Origin: a virus
Virus record (IMG/VR): IMGVR_UViG_3300042876_000027
Coordinates: 1-64,000 of that record
DNA length: 64,000 nucleotides
Reading direction: 5' to 3' (one strand)
Made by a program: the position numbers and the translations under genes. Positions 1-9,204 of the stretch are shown here, one piece after another (within the stretch, counting starts at the first letter, position 1; every line of letters begins with the position of its first letter). The notes under the pieces were generated by a model that was not told the origin of the DNA, searched no databases, and saw only the letters and a program-made list of their open reading frames with translations.

Positions 1-110
1 AGCTTAGCAATAAAGGTTAGTGCTTCTGTTAACTCTTCATCATTCATAAAGTCAGCAATCTCTGAGAGACCGTTGACCATTTCTAGTGTCGTTTTGTTTT
101 GCGTTTCCAT
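1..110 (-). CDS. Unidentified protein, N-terminal 36 residues only
   Basis: The reading frame is open from an ATG at 110 and runs off the left edge. The visible part begins METQNKTTLEM and is acidic and helical-looking, with no recognisable domain. A TATAAT hexamer on the minus strand at 122-117 lies 6 nt before the ATG and there is no Shine-Dalgarno sequence, so the message is probably leaderless. It follows the exonuclease gene in the leftward replication block. Function unknown. Confidence 0.6.
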   Translation of the reverse strand, partial: METQNKTTLEMVNGLSEIADFMNDEELTEALTFIAK

Positions 111-117
111 TGTATTA

Positions 118-726
118 TTATACCACGCTGTCGGCTTCTTGTATAGCCTGCTTTTCCTTACTCGACACTCTACCGCCAGTTACAAACCATGGGAGCAAGA
201 TGTCGTACAGGTCTACGAGCAGGTTGACATCTTGAATCTGGTACTTCTTCATTTCCTTCCAAGCCTTGTCATCACCGTTCATACAGTCAATCCATAGGCG
301 GAATCCTGAGTGCTTTACCTTTGCACCGACCTCAAGCTTCTGAGCAACATAGTCCAACTTGTTCGATGGGAACAGGAAGTTAGCCTTGGTAATACTCATA
401 AGGTCTAGGTCCTTAGTTGGTGATGGTGGTGCCATCTTGTTCTCTAGAAACTCACGATTGATATGCTTGTGGTCAAATGCAGCGGAGTTCCAGCCAACTA
501 GTACGTCAGCCTCGTCCATAAGCTTGTGAAGCTCTTCTAGCATAGCCTTCTTGCCATCGTGATGTGCTGACTTAAAGATTACCTTCTTGTCACCCAACCA
601 ACGTGCACCAAAGCAAAGCATCTCAGTACTCTTAATGATTTGGTCGATGCTGATGTTCTGGTCAAATAGTCCCCAAGTGTACACCTGCAATGGTGTTGTC
701 TCAATGTCTAAAAATAGTGTCTTCAT
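118..726 (-). CDS. DnaQ-like 3'-5' exonuclease
   Basis: A 202-residue DEDD-family exonuclease. ExoI is DIET (Asp7, Glu9), ExoII is GWNSAAFD (Asn80, Asp85), and ExoIII is of the YxxxD type (Tyr162, Asp166). These are the two-metal-ion residues of the RNase H-fold proofreading nucleases. The polymerase encoded nearby (2504-5779) has a PHP domain but no built-in DEDD exonuclease, so this protein may proofread for it or act in recombination. Its ATG overlaps the stop of the upstream gene at 726, so translation is probably coupled. The substrate is inferred. Confidence 0.85.
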   Translation of the reverse strand: MKTLFLDIETTPLQVYTWGLFDQNISIDQIIKSTEMLCFGARWLGDKKVIFKSAHHDGKKAMLEELHKLMDEADVLVGWNSAAFDHKHINREFLENKMAPPSPTKDLDLMSITKANFLFPSNKLDYVAQKLEVGAKVKHSGFRLWIDCMNGDDKAWKEMKKYQIQDVNLLVDLYDILLPWFVTGGRVSSKEKQAIQEADSVV

Positions 727-1010
727 TATTCTCCTTCGATGATTTGCTCTAGTAGAGATAGCTCTATTATTGCAAGTCTAGTTTTTGTGTTACCTTCCCC
801 AATTACCACGATGATAGCTGGGTCGTTTCCATTTCTAATTGCGTCTGTAGTTGCCTTAGCCCAAACGTCTTTGTTTACTGTGAAAGACTTACCGACTTCT
901 TTAAAGTCAACTGTAAAGTTTTCCCAAGTTGCGTCACCCTTGTGGGTTCCTCGTCCAGAATTCTTGTGCTGCTTGGCACCAATTCTTTTACTCTCGCTCT
1001 TCTCGCTCAT
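726..1010 (-). CDS. Possible PD-(D/E)xK nuclease, resolvase-like
   Basis: A 94-residue protein. After a basic N-terminal tail comes KGDATWENFTVDFK, followed by a helix with KDVWAKA and a hydrophobic strand PAIIVVIG. The spacing of the first Asp, the later DFK and the following helix and strand resembles the PD-(D/E)xK core of small phage Holliday-junction resolvases. Its place between the exonuclease and the RecA-like gene fits branched-DNA processing. It overlaps the next upstream gene by 23 nt. The assignment rests on motif shape alone; a structural match would be needed to settle it. Confidence 0.4.
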   Translation of the reverse strand: MSEKSESKRIGAKQHKNSGRGTHKGDATWENFTVDFKEVGKSFTVNKDVWAKATTDAIRNGNDPAIIVVIGEGNTKTRLAIIELSLLEQIIEGE

Positions 1011-1173
1011 AGTCTTTCTTGCTCTTCTTGGTAGAAAGATCTACCTTGCTCATATGTTTTTGACTACACATCCAGGTGAGGAGCTTGTCTCCGCCATAGC
1101 AGCGGAGAGTAAGCACTTCTTCCTTACATGTGTGGCATGGGAACTTCCCAGATACTACTATGTACTTAGACAC
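988..1173 (-). CDS. Small zinc-ribbon-like protein
   Basis: A 61-residue protein with CHTC near residues 13-16, two further cysteines, a histidine at about residues 25-40 (CYGG, MCSQKH), and a strongly charged Lys/Glu tail. The pattern suggests a zinc ribbon or knuckle, perhaps for nucleic acid or protein binding. It overlaps the RecA-like gene by 8 nt and the resolvase-like gene by 23 nt, so it belongs to the replication operon. Specific function unknown. Confidence 0.65.
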   Translation of the reverse strand: MSKYIVVSGKFPCHTCKEEVLTLRCYGGDKLLTWMCSQKHMSKVDLSTKKSKKDYEREERE

Positions 1174-2176
1174 TTAGAACCTTCTCCTTAAGGAAGTCCT
1201 GCAAATCTAGATCTTCTCTAACTCTTGCAACAAACTTTTCCTTACCCTGTAGCTTCTCGTCAGATCCAGGCACGATATACCAGGCTCCTGTACGCTCTAC
1301 AATTCCCATCATCTCAGCAGTGTCAACTAGGTCACCAATGCTGTCTACGCCTACATCACCACGGAAGTAGAACGCATATTCTCCAGACTGGAAGGCTGGC
1401 GATGTCTTTGAGAACTGAACCTCCCATCGAATAATGCGACCAACTTTTTCTTCAATTAGCTTATCACCGACAGCAATCTTGCCCTTAAGAGCTTGATTGT
1501 CTGATTCCGAGGAAAACAGCTTGATAACAGTCGAAGAATAAAACTTAGTAGCCTGACCACCAGAAGGCTGCTGACTAGTATACATAGCGTTAATATTATT
1601 ACGAGACTGGCTAATGAGAACAAGCATAGTAGGCTTAACCTTATTGTTAGCGTAGTTAAGCATCTTCCATGCGTTGCTGAAGTCTCGTGACTCTGCACCG
1701 ATCTGCTTCGTGTTTTCCAATTCCTTAAGTTCATCAGTTCCCTTTTCAAAGTAGATTGCAGGAAGTAATGAAGTGATTGAGTCAACCACAATTAGGTCAA
1801 CACCAGCATTCATAAGTGCAACACCTACGTCTACCATCTCATTGATTGTACGTGCTTGAGATACAATAAGTTTATCAGTATCTACCCCAAGTTGTCTAGC
1901 CCAATCTTCAGAATAAGACATCTCAGCATCAATCCATGCGCAGAGCTTGCCTTCTTGCTGAGCAAGTGCAATCATCTGCAGACACATTGACGACTTAGCA
2001 GACGACTTGCTTCCCCAGATTAGTACTTGGCGACCATATGGCAGCCCTCCACCCAAAGCACGGTTTAGACCATAGCTAGGAGTAGCCTGAAATTCTGTCT
2101 TAAAGCCAACGCCTGTAGACAGACGTTTGCGAATCTTAGGATCTAGCTGTGCTAGAGCTTCTTCTACTGTTGTCAT
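1166..2176 (-). CDS. RecA-like recombinase
   Basis: A 336-residue RecA/UvsX-fold ATPase for strand exchange or recombination-dependent replication. The P-loop is WGSKSSAKSS at residues 54-63, Walker B is LIVVDSIT near residues 128-135, and a VLISQSRNN strand fits the sensor region. The Walker A deviates from the rule: alanine (Ala60, codon GCT) replaces the usual glycine just before the catalytic lysine. Its start overlaps the stop of the MazG gene at 2176 (TAATG-type coupling). The family is clear; whether it forms filaments in the canonical way is not shown. Confidence 0.85.
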   Translation of the reverse strand: MTTVEEALAQLDPKIRKRLSTGVGFKTEFQATPSYGLNRALGGGLPYGRQVLIWGSKSSAKSSMCLQMIALAQQEGKLCAWIDAEMSYSEDWARQLGVDTDKLIVSQARTINEMVDVGVALMNAGVDLIVVDSITSLLPAIYFEKGTDELKELENTKQIGAESRDFSNAWKMLNYANNKVKPTMLVLISQSRNNINAMYTSQQPSGGQATKFYSSTVIKLFSSESDNQALKGKIAVGDKLIEEKVGRIIRWEVQFSKTSPAFQSGEYAFYFRGDVGVDSIGDLVDTAEMMGIVERTGAWYIVPGSDEKLQGKEKFVARVREDLDLQDFLKEKVLSV

Positions 2177-2511
2177 TAGAAACGAACACCGTGTCTTTCT
2201 GGTCTATCTTTGTTAATATTAGTCTTCTTGTCGAATGCGTAATCTAGAGAAACCTTGGTATATCCATGCTCAACCAGACCTGCATATAGGTCAAAAGTGC
2301 GGATAAGGATATCTGACATTTCATCTGCAATCTCTTCCTCGCCCTTGTCCTTGCGGATAGCCTCCATAACCTCCACAGCCTCTGATACAATCATCATAAG
2401 CTGTTTGGTGATAAAAATATCTGTTTGCTCCTGGGTAGCGTCATCAACAACGCTCCAAAAACCCTTCTCTACTGCAGTTGTATGCAGCTGCTCTGCAATG
2501 TCATCAAACAT
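2176..2511 (-). CDS. MazG-like nucleotide pyrophosphohydrolase
   Basis: A 111-residue all-alpha NTP-PPase. SEAVEVMEAI supplies the first two glutamates and DEMSDILIR the E..D half of the metal site, the helix-pair signature of MazG and dUTPase-2 folds. Such enzymes hydrolyse (d)NTPs or alarmones to monophosphate and pyrophosphate. It is at single-domain MazG size and complete. It overlaps the polymerase gene by 8 nt, so nucleotide-pool control and replication are co-expressed. Confidence 0.8.
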   Translation of the reverse strand: MFDDIAEQLHTTAVEKGFWSVVDDATQEQTDIFITKQLMMIVSEAVEVMEAIRKDKGEEEIADEMSDILIRTFDLYAGLVEHGYTKVSLDYAFDKKTNINKDRPERHGVRF

Positions 2512-5500
2512 GTACGTCCTCCATAATTACTGTTCCATCTTTTGTTTTACCAAAATCAAATTTGTATGCATTACCCTCTTGCACTTTCATGTATGCTTTT
2601 GAAAAGTTAGTTGGGAATACTGTTACTGGGTGCAACTCTCTTGCAGAATCTGCTAGAGTTAGTGTTGCCATTTTCTTACCTGCTTTAGTTACCCTTGGCT
2701 TGAATGATATTACATACATCTCTTCATCCTTGTATGGTAGCTGCTTGTAGTTAAGAAACTTGACTAGTGCAGAATCAGTAGTCTTTAGGTCGTCTACCTG
2801 AATTGCAGTAGTAATTCTATTGTCGCTTGCTAGTAGCAAGTAGGTCTTACCTGGCTCAATGGTTGTCTGCTCTTCATCAAAGATGCCAACGCTACCAGTC
2901 TTATCCAAGATCTCTACACGACTCCAGCCCTTGCCACGTTTAATTGCCTTTACCATTCCCATGAGAATAAAGGAACCCTTTTCCTCAAAGTCTTCTACCC
3001 CAGATATAAATGCGTGGTAGTGTGATGGTACGGTGATATTAAACTCTGGTAGGTTTAGGTACTCATATAGATGCTCACGAATCTCTTCATCGTTGCGAGG
3101 CATATCAGCAAATGTTAGTGCGCCAATCTTGCGAAGTGCCTCTAGCTGTCTGCTAGTAACACCGTTGCCCTTACGTGAGAAGATTTCCTTTACCTGCTCG
3201 TATGAAGAGAATGGTCTATTCTCAATGCAAACCTTAGCAGCATTATCAGAGATATACTTAATGCTTGTCAGACCAAAACGAATAGCCTTGCCCTCAATCT
3301 TAAAGTCAGCATCTGACTCGTTAACGTGAGGTAGGCGAATAGGAATACCCATACGCTTTGCTTCGATTAGGTACTCAGTACGAGCATCCTTATCCTTTTC
3401 GTTTTTTAATAGCGAGTACATAAACTCAATTGGGTAGTAGTACTTTAGCCATGCAGTCCAGTATGATACGGTAGAGTATGCTACAGCGTGTGACTTGTTA
3501 AACGAGTACCCTGCGTGAGCCTCAAAGTCGTGCCACAGCTCTTCTGCAGTCTGCTGTGCAAGGAATCTTGAAGCACCCTGAACGAACTTGTCCTGGAACT
3601 GCTTGAATTCCTTAGCATCCTTCTTCTTACCAATGATCTTACGAACCTTGTCAGCTTCAGCCATTGTCATACCGCCAAGTTCTGTACAAGCCTGCATAAC
3701 CTGTTCCTGGTACAAGATGCAGCCATAGGTTTCAGCAGTAAATGCCTTCATTACTTGGTGGTGGTATGCAATGTTCTGCTTACCGTGCTTACGTGCAATG
3801 TAATCTTTACCAATAGTGTTTGCAGCACCTGGACGAACTAGAGCGTTAGATGCAGCAAGCTCTGCAAAGTTCTTGACACCCATCTTGACAAGCAAGTTTG
3901 TATATGGCGTAGCTTCACACTGGAATACACCCTTAGTGAATCCAGAAGATAGCATCTCATAGACCTTTGTATCTTCCATGTTAAGTGAAAGCAGGTCAAT
4001 CTTCTTACCAGATCTATCTTCAATAATCTTTAGAGTGTCTTGGATAACTGACAGAGTCTTTAGACCAAGTGCGTCAATCTTAATGAGACCAATGCGCTCT
4101 GCCTCTTCCATGTCTACCGCCACAACTGGGATACGCTCGCCAGAACCTGGGGACTGACGAGTCTCCATTGGCGCATAGCGGAAGATTGGTTCCTTAGCAG
4201 TTACAACACCAGCAGCGTGAATACCAGTACCACGAATACGACCACGTAGCTGCTCTCCGTACTGTTCAATCTCTGGATACTTCTCACGGAACCATGCAGC
4301 CTGCTTTGAGGTGCAGTAATCGTCCCAGGTGTCAATGACCTTGAGAACCTTATTCACGTCTGGAAGTGGGATGTTTAGAACACGAGCAATATCACGAACA
4401 ACACCCTTATCCTTAAACTCTAGGAATGTAGCGATAGATGCAACGTGACGATACTGACGTACTAGGTAGTCTTTAACCTCTTCACGTCTTGAATCCTGAA
4501 TATCTGTATCAATATCTGGGAAGTCATTACGTTCTGGGTTAATAAAGCGGAAAAACAGCAAGCCGTGCTGGATTGGGTCAATGTCTGTGATGCTTAGAGC
4601 ATAGCAGAGTAACGAACCAGCAGCAGAACCACGACCTGGTCCAACCATGATGCCCTCCTTCTTTGCCCACGAAATCATGTTTCGTACGACCAAGAAGTAT
4701 GGACCAAAGTTCTTGTCTTTAATAACCCGAAGCTCTTCATCTAGGCGATCTAGGTACTCCTGCTTTCCATCTAGACCACGTACTCGCAAACCTTCTAGTG
4801 CAAGGTTACGCAACTCTTCATCTGGGTTCTGGTACTGTACTGGCAGCAGGTTCTGGTGATCAAGGATCTGATAGTCCTGTACCTTATCAGCAATCTCACG
4901 AGAATACTCGTACATATCTTCACGGTCAATGCCCTGAGCCTTCATGGCATCGTGCATCTCTTCGTCAGATAGTAGGTGAATGTCAAACTTGTTAAATGAC
5001 ATCTGACGGTCTGCACCGTAAAGATAGTCAAGCTTGTCCATTAGGTTGTCAAACTTTAGTGACTTCTCGTAGGTTGCATCTTTCTCAATCTTATTAGCAT
5101 AAGTATTAAGAATAAGCTTAAGTTCCTGGATTTCTTTCTGTCCAGTGTGTGAGTGGTGGCAGTCTGGAGTTACTACAGGCTTAACGTTATACTCGTCAGC
5201 TAGCTGTAGGAGCTGCTTGTTGACCTCTGCAGGATTGTGTGGCATTACCTCAATGTAGTAGTCGTCACCAAACACACGCTTGTGCCATTCAATGATACGC
5301 TTAGCCTCTGCAAACTCTTCTGCCTCAATAGCCTTGGCTAGGGCACCAGAGAGGCACCCAGAGGTAACAATAAGTCCCTCCGAGTACTTCTCTAGTACCT
5401 CATAGTCGATACGTGGCTTTTTATAAAACCCATCAGTCCACGCAATCTCGTTGAGCTTGTTTAGATTTTCTAGCCCAACCTTGTCCTTAGCAAGAAGAAT

Positions 5501-5779
5501 AATGTGATTATAGATAAGATCAAGTGGACCCTTACGTTCATCTTTATCACGTTGATCGAATCTGTCTTCGGTAATATATCCCTCTACGCCAAGGATTGGC
5601 TTGATGCCCTTCTCCTTTGCAGCACGGTACATCTCTCGGTGCCCTGAGAGTGAGCCGTGATCAGTGATAGCAAGTGCTGACATACCAAGTTCTTGAGCAC
5701 GTTCAACGTACTCTGCTGGTGTAGCGATGCCATCAAACAAAGAATAGTGGGTGTGAACATGCAAGCCAATGTAACTCAT
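2504..5779 (-). CDS. dnaE: DNA polymerase III alpha subunit (DnaE-like)
   Basis: A 1091-residue C-family replicative polymerase, slightly shorter than bacterial DnaE. An intact N-terminal PHP domain carries H7xH9xH11 and ITDHG near residue 40. The catalytic palm has PDIDTD near residue 422 and IKIDALGLKT near 570, which supply the three acidic residues. Thumb, fingers and helix-hairpin regions follow (GFTKGVFQCE, HAGYSFNKSHAVAY), with a C-terminal OB-like part. Encoding its own alpha subunit lets the phage replicate with little or no host polymerase. The gene lies 7 nt after the SSB-like gene and overlaps the MazG gene. Confidence 0.95.
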   Translation of the reverse strand: MSYIGLHVHTHYSLFDGIATPAEYVERAQELGMSALAITDHGSLSGHREMYRAAKEKGIKPILGVEGYITEDRFDQRDKDERKGPLDLIYNHIILLAKDKVGLENLNKLNEIAWTDGFYKKPRIDYEVLEKYSEGLIVTSGCLSGALAKAIEAEEFAEAKRIIEWHKRVFGDDYYIEVMPHNPAEVNKQLLQLADEYNVKPVVTPDCHHSHTGQKEIQELKLILNTYANKIEKDATYEKSLKFDNLMDKLDYLYGADRQMSFNKFDIHLLSDEEMHDAMKAQGIDREDMYEYSREIADKVQDYQILDHQNLLPVQYQNPDEELRNLALEGLRVRGLDGKQEYLDRLDEELRVIKDKNFGPYFLVVRNMISWAKKEGIMVGPGRGSAAGSLLCYALSITDIDPIQHGLLFFRFINPERNDFPDIDTDIQDSRREEVKDYLVRQYRHVASIATFLEFKDKGVVRDIARVLNIPLPDVNKVLKVIDTWDDYCTSKQAAWFREKYPEIEQYGEQLRGRIRGTGIHAAGVVTAKEPIFRYAPMETRQSPGSGERIPVVAVDMEEAERIGLIKIDALGLKTLSVIQDTLKIIEDRSGKKIDLLSLNMEDTKVYEMLSSGFTKGVFQCEATPYTNLLVKMGVKNFAELAASNALVRPGAANTIGKDYIARKHGKQNIAYHHQVMKAFTAETYGCILYQEQVMQACTELGGMTMAEADKVRKIIGKKKDAKEFKQFQDKFVQGASRFLAQQTAEELWHDFEAHAGYSFNKSHAVAYSTVSYWTAWLKYYYPIEFMYSLLKNEKDKDARTEYLIEAKRMGIPIRLPHVNESDADFKIEGKAIRFGLTSIKYISDNAAKVCIENRPFSSYEQVKEIFSRKGNGVTSRQLEALRKIGALTFADMPRNDEEIREHLYEYLNLPEFNITVPSHYHAFISGVEDFEEKGSFILMGMVKAIKRGKGWSRVEILDKTGSVGIFDEEQTTIEPGKTYLLLASDNRITTAIQVDDLKTTDSALVKFLNYKQLPYKDEEMYVISFKPRVTKAGKKMATLTLADSARELHPVTVFPTNFSKAYMKVQEGNAYKFDFGKTKDGTVIMEDVHV

Positions 5780-5786
5780 TAGTATC

Positions 5787-6449
5787 TTACCAATCGATGT
5801 TAGAAGATGAAGTTACAGATGGTGTGTCAAAGCCGAGGTAGTAAGCCTCCTGCTCTGCATATGGAACCTTGTTAAGTGCCGACTCCAGTGGGAATGGGCG
5901 AACAGAGTTCCAGTTGAATGGCTCCTGGTCTGGAGCAGTAGGAATGAGGGTGTAGCTGGTCTCAGTTCCCTGACCATTGCGCTTTAGCTTCCACGAGAGG
6001 TTCGAGATTGAACCAGTCTCTAGAGCGTACTCACGAATGGTGTTGAAAGCAGACTGCTTGCTAACTCCCATTGACCAGATGGCAACATATGGTGCCTCAA
6101 CGCCATCGTCTACTAGCACGTTGCAGTAGAAACGAAGGCGACCACGCCAACCTGCGTTACCCTTTGGATCCTTGCGGTACATCTCCTCAGCCCAGTCACG
6201 ACCCTCTGTGTCAGTGGTGTCGATAGCCTTGCGCTTGTAGTCCTTTGGGTTGGTGTGCTCCTTTACAACAAGAGCAAGACCACGCTCTTCGTTGTAGTTT
6301 GCGCTGTCCTCGTCCAGCTCCTCAATGAAGCGGATCTTTACAGACTGACCGTCAGCTAGCTTGAGCCAGCGGACCTTTGGTGTGTTTTCGTCATACTTTG
6401 GCTTGTCAAGTAGTGCGTTGATGTTCTTTAGCCCTTTGATAACACTCAT
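5787..6449 (-). CDS. Probable single-stranded DNA-binding protein
   Basis: A 220-residue protein with a predicted beta-rich core (VKIRFIEEL, RLRFYCNVLVDDG, YVAIWSMGVS) and a serine-rich C-terminus ending NIDW. The terminal short acidic/aromatic tail is typical of phage SSBs, which use it to recruit partners. It sits between the polymerase and the primase, as gp32-like SSBs often do. A Shine-Dalgarno-like AGGAG lies before the ATG (TATAGGAGAAAAACATG). The family is inferred from position and shape rather than a catalytic motif. Confidence 0.55.
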   Translation of the reverse strand: MSVIKGLKNINALLDKPKYDENTPKVRWLKLADGQSVKIRFIEELDEDSANYNEERGLALVVKEHTNPKDYKRKAIDTTDTEGRDWAEEMYRKDPKGNAGWRGRLRFYCNVLVDDGVEAPYVAIWSMGVSKQSAFNTIREYALETGSISNLSWKLKRNGQGTETSYTLIPTAPDQEPFNWNSVRPFPLESALNKVPYAEQEAYYLGFDTPSVTSSSNIDW

Positions 6450-6478
6450 GTTTTTCTCCTATATTTTGTCTTGGTGTT

Positions 6479-7423
6479 TTAGTTTAGCATAGAGGCAATA
6501 GACTTGTCAAACGATACCTCTAATTTTTTGATGTCGTCGTCTTGCATATCGCCAATATCCTTATATTGTTTATTTAGTTGTATGACAGTAACTCTTGAGC
6601 CTAGCTTTTCAACTAGCCTATCTTTCATGTTACCGCCTGCTTCATCATTATCTGCAACTATGTAGATATTGTTGAAATATTTTTGTAGCAGCTCTACCTG
6701 CACATTAGATACATTTGCCCCTAGTGTAGCGACTGCTGGGAAGCCACACTGGTCTAGTCTAATTGCATCGAAAGATGACTCTACTACATAAACTTTGCTT
6801 GATGCTTTAACCCTATGTAGGTTAAATAGTACCTTAGACTTTGGTAGTCCAGGTGTGTTCTTGAAGTCTTTGCCCTCGACAGATCTGCCTACAAAGCCAA
6901 CCTCCATGCCATCTGGCGAGTGGACTGGAATAGTTACCATGTCTTGCTTTTCCGAATATCCAAGAGCAAACTTTTTTACAGACTCCTCTGTGATTAGTCT
7001 GCCCTGGTAGTATCGCATAGCACGAGGTGACTCAAGTGCTTGCTGATTAAGACGCTTTATCAATACCTGATCATACTGGGTATATTCTGGAATAACAACT
7101 AGCTTCTTGTTAATTTCTACAGACAGATTGGTCTCTACAGATTTGCTCTTGATGTACCTGACAGACTCAAAGTATGTTCTACCAGTTGTATGCATAATAA
7201 ACTCTACAAGATCTGCAATCTTGTGGCAAGAGAAGCAAAAGAATGTTCCAGAGAACTTGTCAATTTCTCCAGCTGGAGTTCTGTGGTTGCCATGGAATGG
7301 GCAGAAGATGATATAGTCAGTATCTACTTCGGATTCAACCGAGATGCCTGCGCCTGCAAGGACTCGTTTGATTTGCTCTTTTCCGTATAAATTACTGTCG
7401 TTTCGTCTATTCCTGATATCCAT
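6479..7423 (-). CDS. DnaG-like primase
   Basis: A 314-residue primase. The N-terminal CHC2 zinc-binding domain has Cys41-x2-His44 and Cys63-x2-Cys66. A Toprim domain follows, with VVESSFDAI supplying the glutamate and VADNDEAGG near residue 255 the DxD metal site. It lacks the C-terminal helicase-interaction domain of bacterial DnaG, as is usual for short phage primases. It lies downstream of the DnaB-like helicase gene. Its start codon lies about 100 nt inside the preceding gene in another frame. Confidence 0.9.
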   Translation of the reverse strand: MDIRNRRNDSNLYGKEQIKRVLAGAGISVESEVDTDYIIFCPFHGNHRTPAGEIDKFSGTFFCFSCHKIADLVEFIMHTTGRTYFESVRYIKSKSVETNLSVEINKKLVVIPEYTQYDQVLIKRLNQQALESPRAMRYYQGRLITEESVKKFALGYSEKQDMVTIPVHSPDGMEVGFVGRSVEGKDFKNTPGLPKSKVLFNLHRVKASSKVYVVESSFDAIRLDQCGFPAVATLGANVSNVQVELLQKYFNNIYIVADNDEAGGNMKDRLVEKLGSRVTVIQLNKQYKDIGDMQDDDIKKLEVSFDKSIASMLN

Positions 7424-7668
7424 TCGCTCTGTCTTTTCCCTACGTATACTCCATATGATGATATTTTAAATTCAAAGTGGTTGTGTTGTTGATTATATTG
7501 TAGCGTAAAATCTGTATTGATGTCAAGCCTTGGAACATATCCAGATAACCGCATTTCCGTAACTAGCAACCTGTAGTACTCTTGCCGTAGTCTTGGAATT
7601 GCAGAGTCATCATGGATAGTTCCCTCAAGATAGAACCTCTTGATTGGCTTGTGATGTACGCTTTCCAT
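7324..7668 (-). CDS. Conserved-looking phage protein, function unknown
   Basis: A 114-residue protein between helicase and primase. It has an alternating basic/aromatic N-terminus (KRFYLEGTI) and a probable mixed alpha/beta core, with no known motif. A minus-strand TATAAT at 7681-7676 lies 7 nt before the ATG and no ribosome site is visible, so initiation is probably leaderless. The 3' end overlaps the primase reading frame by 100 nt, an unusually long overlap. Its place suggests a primosome accessory role, but nothing in the sequence proves that. Confidence 0.65.
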   Translation of the reverse strand: MESVHHKPIKRFYLEGTIHDDSAIPRLRQEYYRLLVTEMRLSGYVPRLDINTDFTLQYNQQHNHFEFKISSYGVYVGKRQSEWISGIDETTVIYTEKSKSNESLQAQASRLNPK

Positions 7669-7682
7669 ACGTACTATTATAA

Positions 7683-8903
7683 CTAATTATCTTCAAAGTC
7701 CTTGTACTTATACCAGCCTTTGTCAAAGTCTACCTGAACCAAGAACTCGCCCATAAAGCCGTTACGGTTCTTACGGAATACACACTCAATAATGTCTGAG
7801 TTAGCACCACGACCAAGAGCCATTACCCAGTCAGCATCGTATGCAATCTGACGTGACCATGCAGTCTGACCCAATGTTGGAACAGTGTCAAGCTTAGTAA
7901 CGTCGTCTGGAGTAGCTGATGAAATAGCAATAATTGGAATTTCTTCAGAAATAGCCAAAAGCTTTAGCTCACGTGACAAGTTCTTCATACGTACAGTCTC
8001 ACTGTCTGCACGTTGGTTTGGACTCATAAGCTGTAGGTAGTCTACAATAATGAAGTCTGGCTTGTACTGATCAATCTTTCCACGGATAACCGATGGAGTT
8101 ACTTCTCCACCAGAGTCGTTAGAGATAATGTGGAACTCTGGCTTACCCTGTAGCTCACGCTTGTGCCATAGTCTGAGGTCATTGACATCTACTTGACCGC
8201 TAGACAGCTTTCTGTGAGAGAATAGACCTTCACCCATGATAGTGAATACACGGTTACGAACTTCTGTCTCACTCATTTCAAGAGAGATTACTAGTGGTGA
8301 CTTGCCTTGCTTCCATGCCTGTACCGCAAAGTATAGGGATAGCCATGACTTACCGATACCTGGGTAGGCTAGAAATACACCCAGCTGTCCTGGCATAATA
8401 CCTGCAGGAAGGTAGTTGTCAAATCCTGGTAGACCAGTCTTGATACCAACTGACCCTAGAGCCTGCTGCTCCTGAAGTTGCTGGTAGTAGTGAACTGCAT
8501 CTTCAATGTCTGTGACATCAATATCACGAATAACTGATGTATTCTTCTTTAGCTCAGAAGTTTTAGTAATAAGGCTTTCTAGAACCTCTGTGCCCCTACC
8601 GTTCTGAATATCGCTAGCAGCTGACATAAGGATGCCCTTGAGGCTATCGTTAAGATACTCTGCCTGCAACTCTTCTAGGTGATGCTTAGTAGCACCAATG
8701 CCATCGACTGGAGCAAAGTCACGGAACTTCTCTACTACGAGGCTTGATGGTGGCACAGATCCATTCTGCTCAGAATAGTTACGGATAAAGTTCCAGATAT
8801 CCTTGTGCGTTCTTAGGATTGTCTCTACGTTTGCCTGCAGCAAGACGTGAATCTGCTTATCCTGCAATACTGCTGATATTAGTTTGTCTTCTGCGCTACT
8901 CAT
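7683..8903 (-). CDS. DnaB-like replicative helicase
   Basis: A 406-residue RecA-fold hexameric helicase. It has an N-terminal helical domain, then Walker A AYPGIGKSW near residues 183-191, a catalytic region LVISLEMSE, Walker B FIIVDYLQLM, and a C-terminal arginine-finger region near LGQTAWSRQ. It unwinds DNA ahead of the phage polymerase and works with the primase encoded downstream. It overlaps the small upstream gene by 8 nt. Confidence 0.92.
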   Translation of the reverse strand: MSSAEDKLISAVLQDKQIHVLLQANVETILRTHKDIWNFIRNYSEQNGSVPPSSLVVEKFRDFAPVDGIGATKHHLEELQAEYLNDSLKGILMSAASDIQNGRGTEVLESLITKTSELKKNTSVIRDIDVTDIEDAVHYYQQLQEQQALGSVGIKTGLPGFDNYLPAGIMPGQLGVFLAYPGIGKSWLSLYFAVQAWKQGKSPLVISLEMSETEVRNRVFTIMGEGLFSHRKLSSGQVDVNDLRLWHKRELQGKPEFHIISNDSGGEVTPSVIRGKIDQYKPDFIIVDYLQLMSPNQRADSETVRMKNLSRELKLLAISEEIPIIAISSATPDDVTKLDTVPTLGQTAWSRQIAYDADWVMALGRGANSDIIECVFRKNRNGFMGEFLVQVDFDKGWYKYKDFEDN

Positions 8904-9204
8904 TTAGCCACTCCTTAGCCATCTTTCTTCTTTGTGCACGGTCTGCATTGTCTTGCTCATGTCGCTGACGTGAGTCAATAATCTCTTGTGTAAAGTTAGA
9001 GAAATACTTCCAGTCAGGGTTTTGAGCTACCTCGAAATAATATTCTAGCAGCTCATAGCAGGTTTGTAAACCATATGATTCCACAAGAGCGTCAGCAGCC
9101 CACTGTTCTGCCCACTGATTATATACAGGCTTTGCGTTGTATTTAAACTGATAGTGTTTGTTAAATCTACTCAGCAAAGCCATACGGTCTTTGCGATCAG
9201 CCAT
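8896..9204 (-). CDS. Small protein in helicase-loader position
   Basis: A 102-residue, highly charged, probably helical protein rich in Trp and Tyr (YNQWAEQWAADALVESYG), with a basic C-terminus (RAQRRKMAKEW). It overlaps the DnaB-like gene by 8 nt and has no ATPase motif. Some phages carry small non-ATPase helicase loaders directly before the helicase gene, so that is the leading guess. The family is not recognised. Confidence 0.6.
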   Translation of the reverse strand: MADRKDRMALLSRFNKHYQFKYNAKPVYNQWAEQWAADALVESYGLQTCYELLEYYFEVAQNPDWKYFSNFTQEIIDSRQRHEQDNADRAQRRKMAKEWLNE

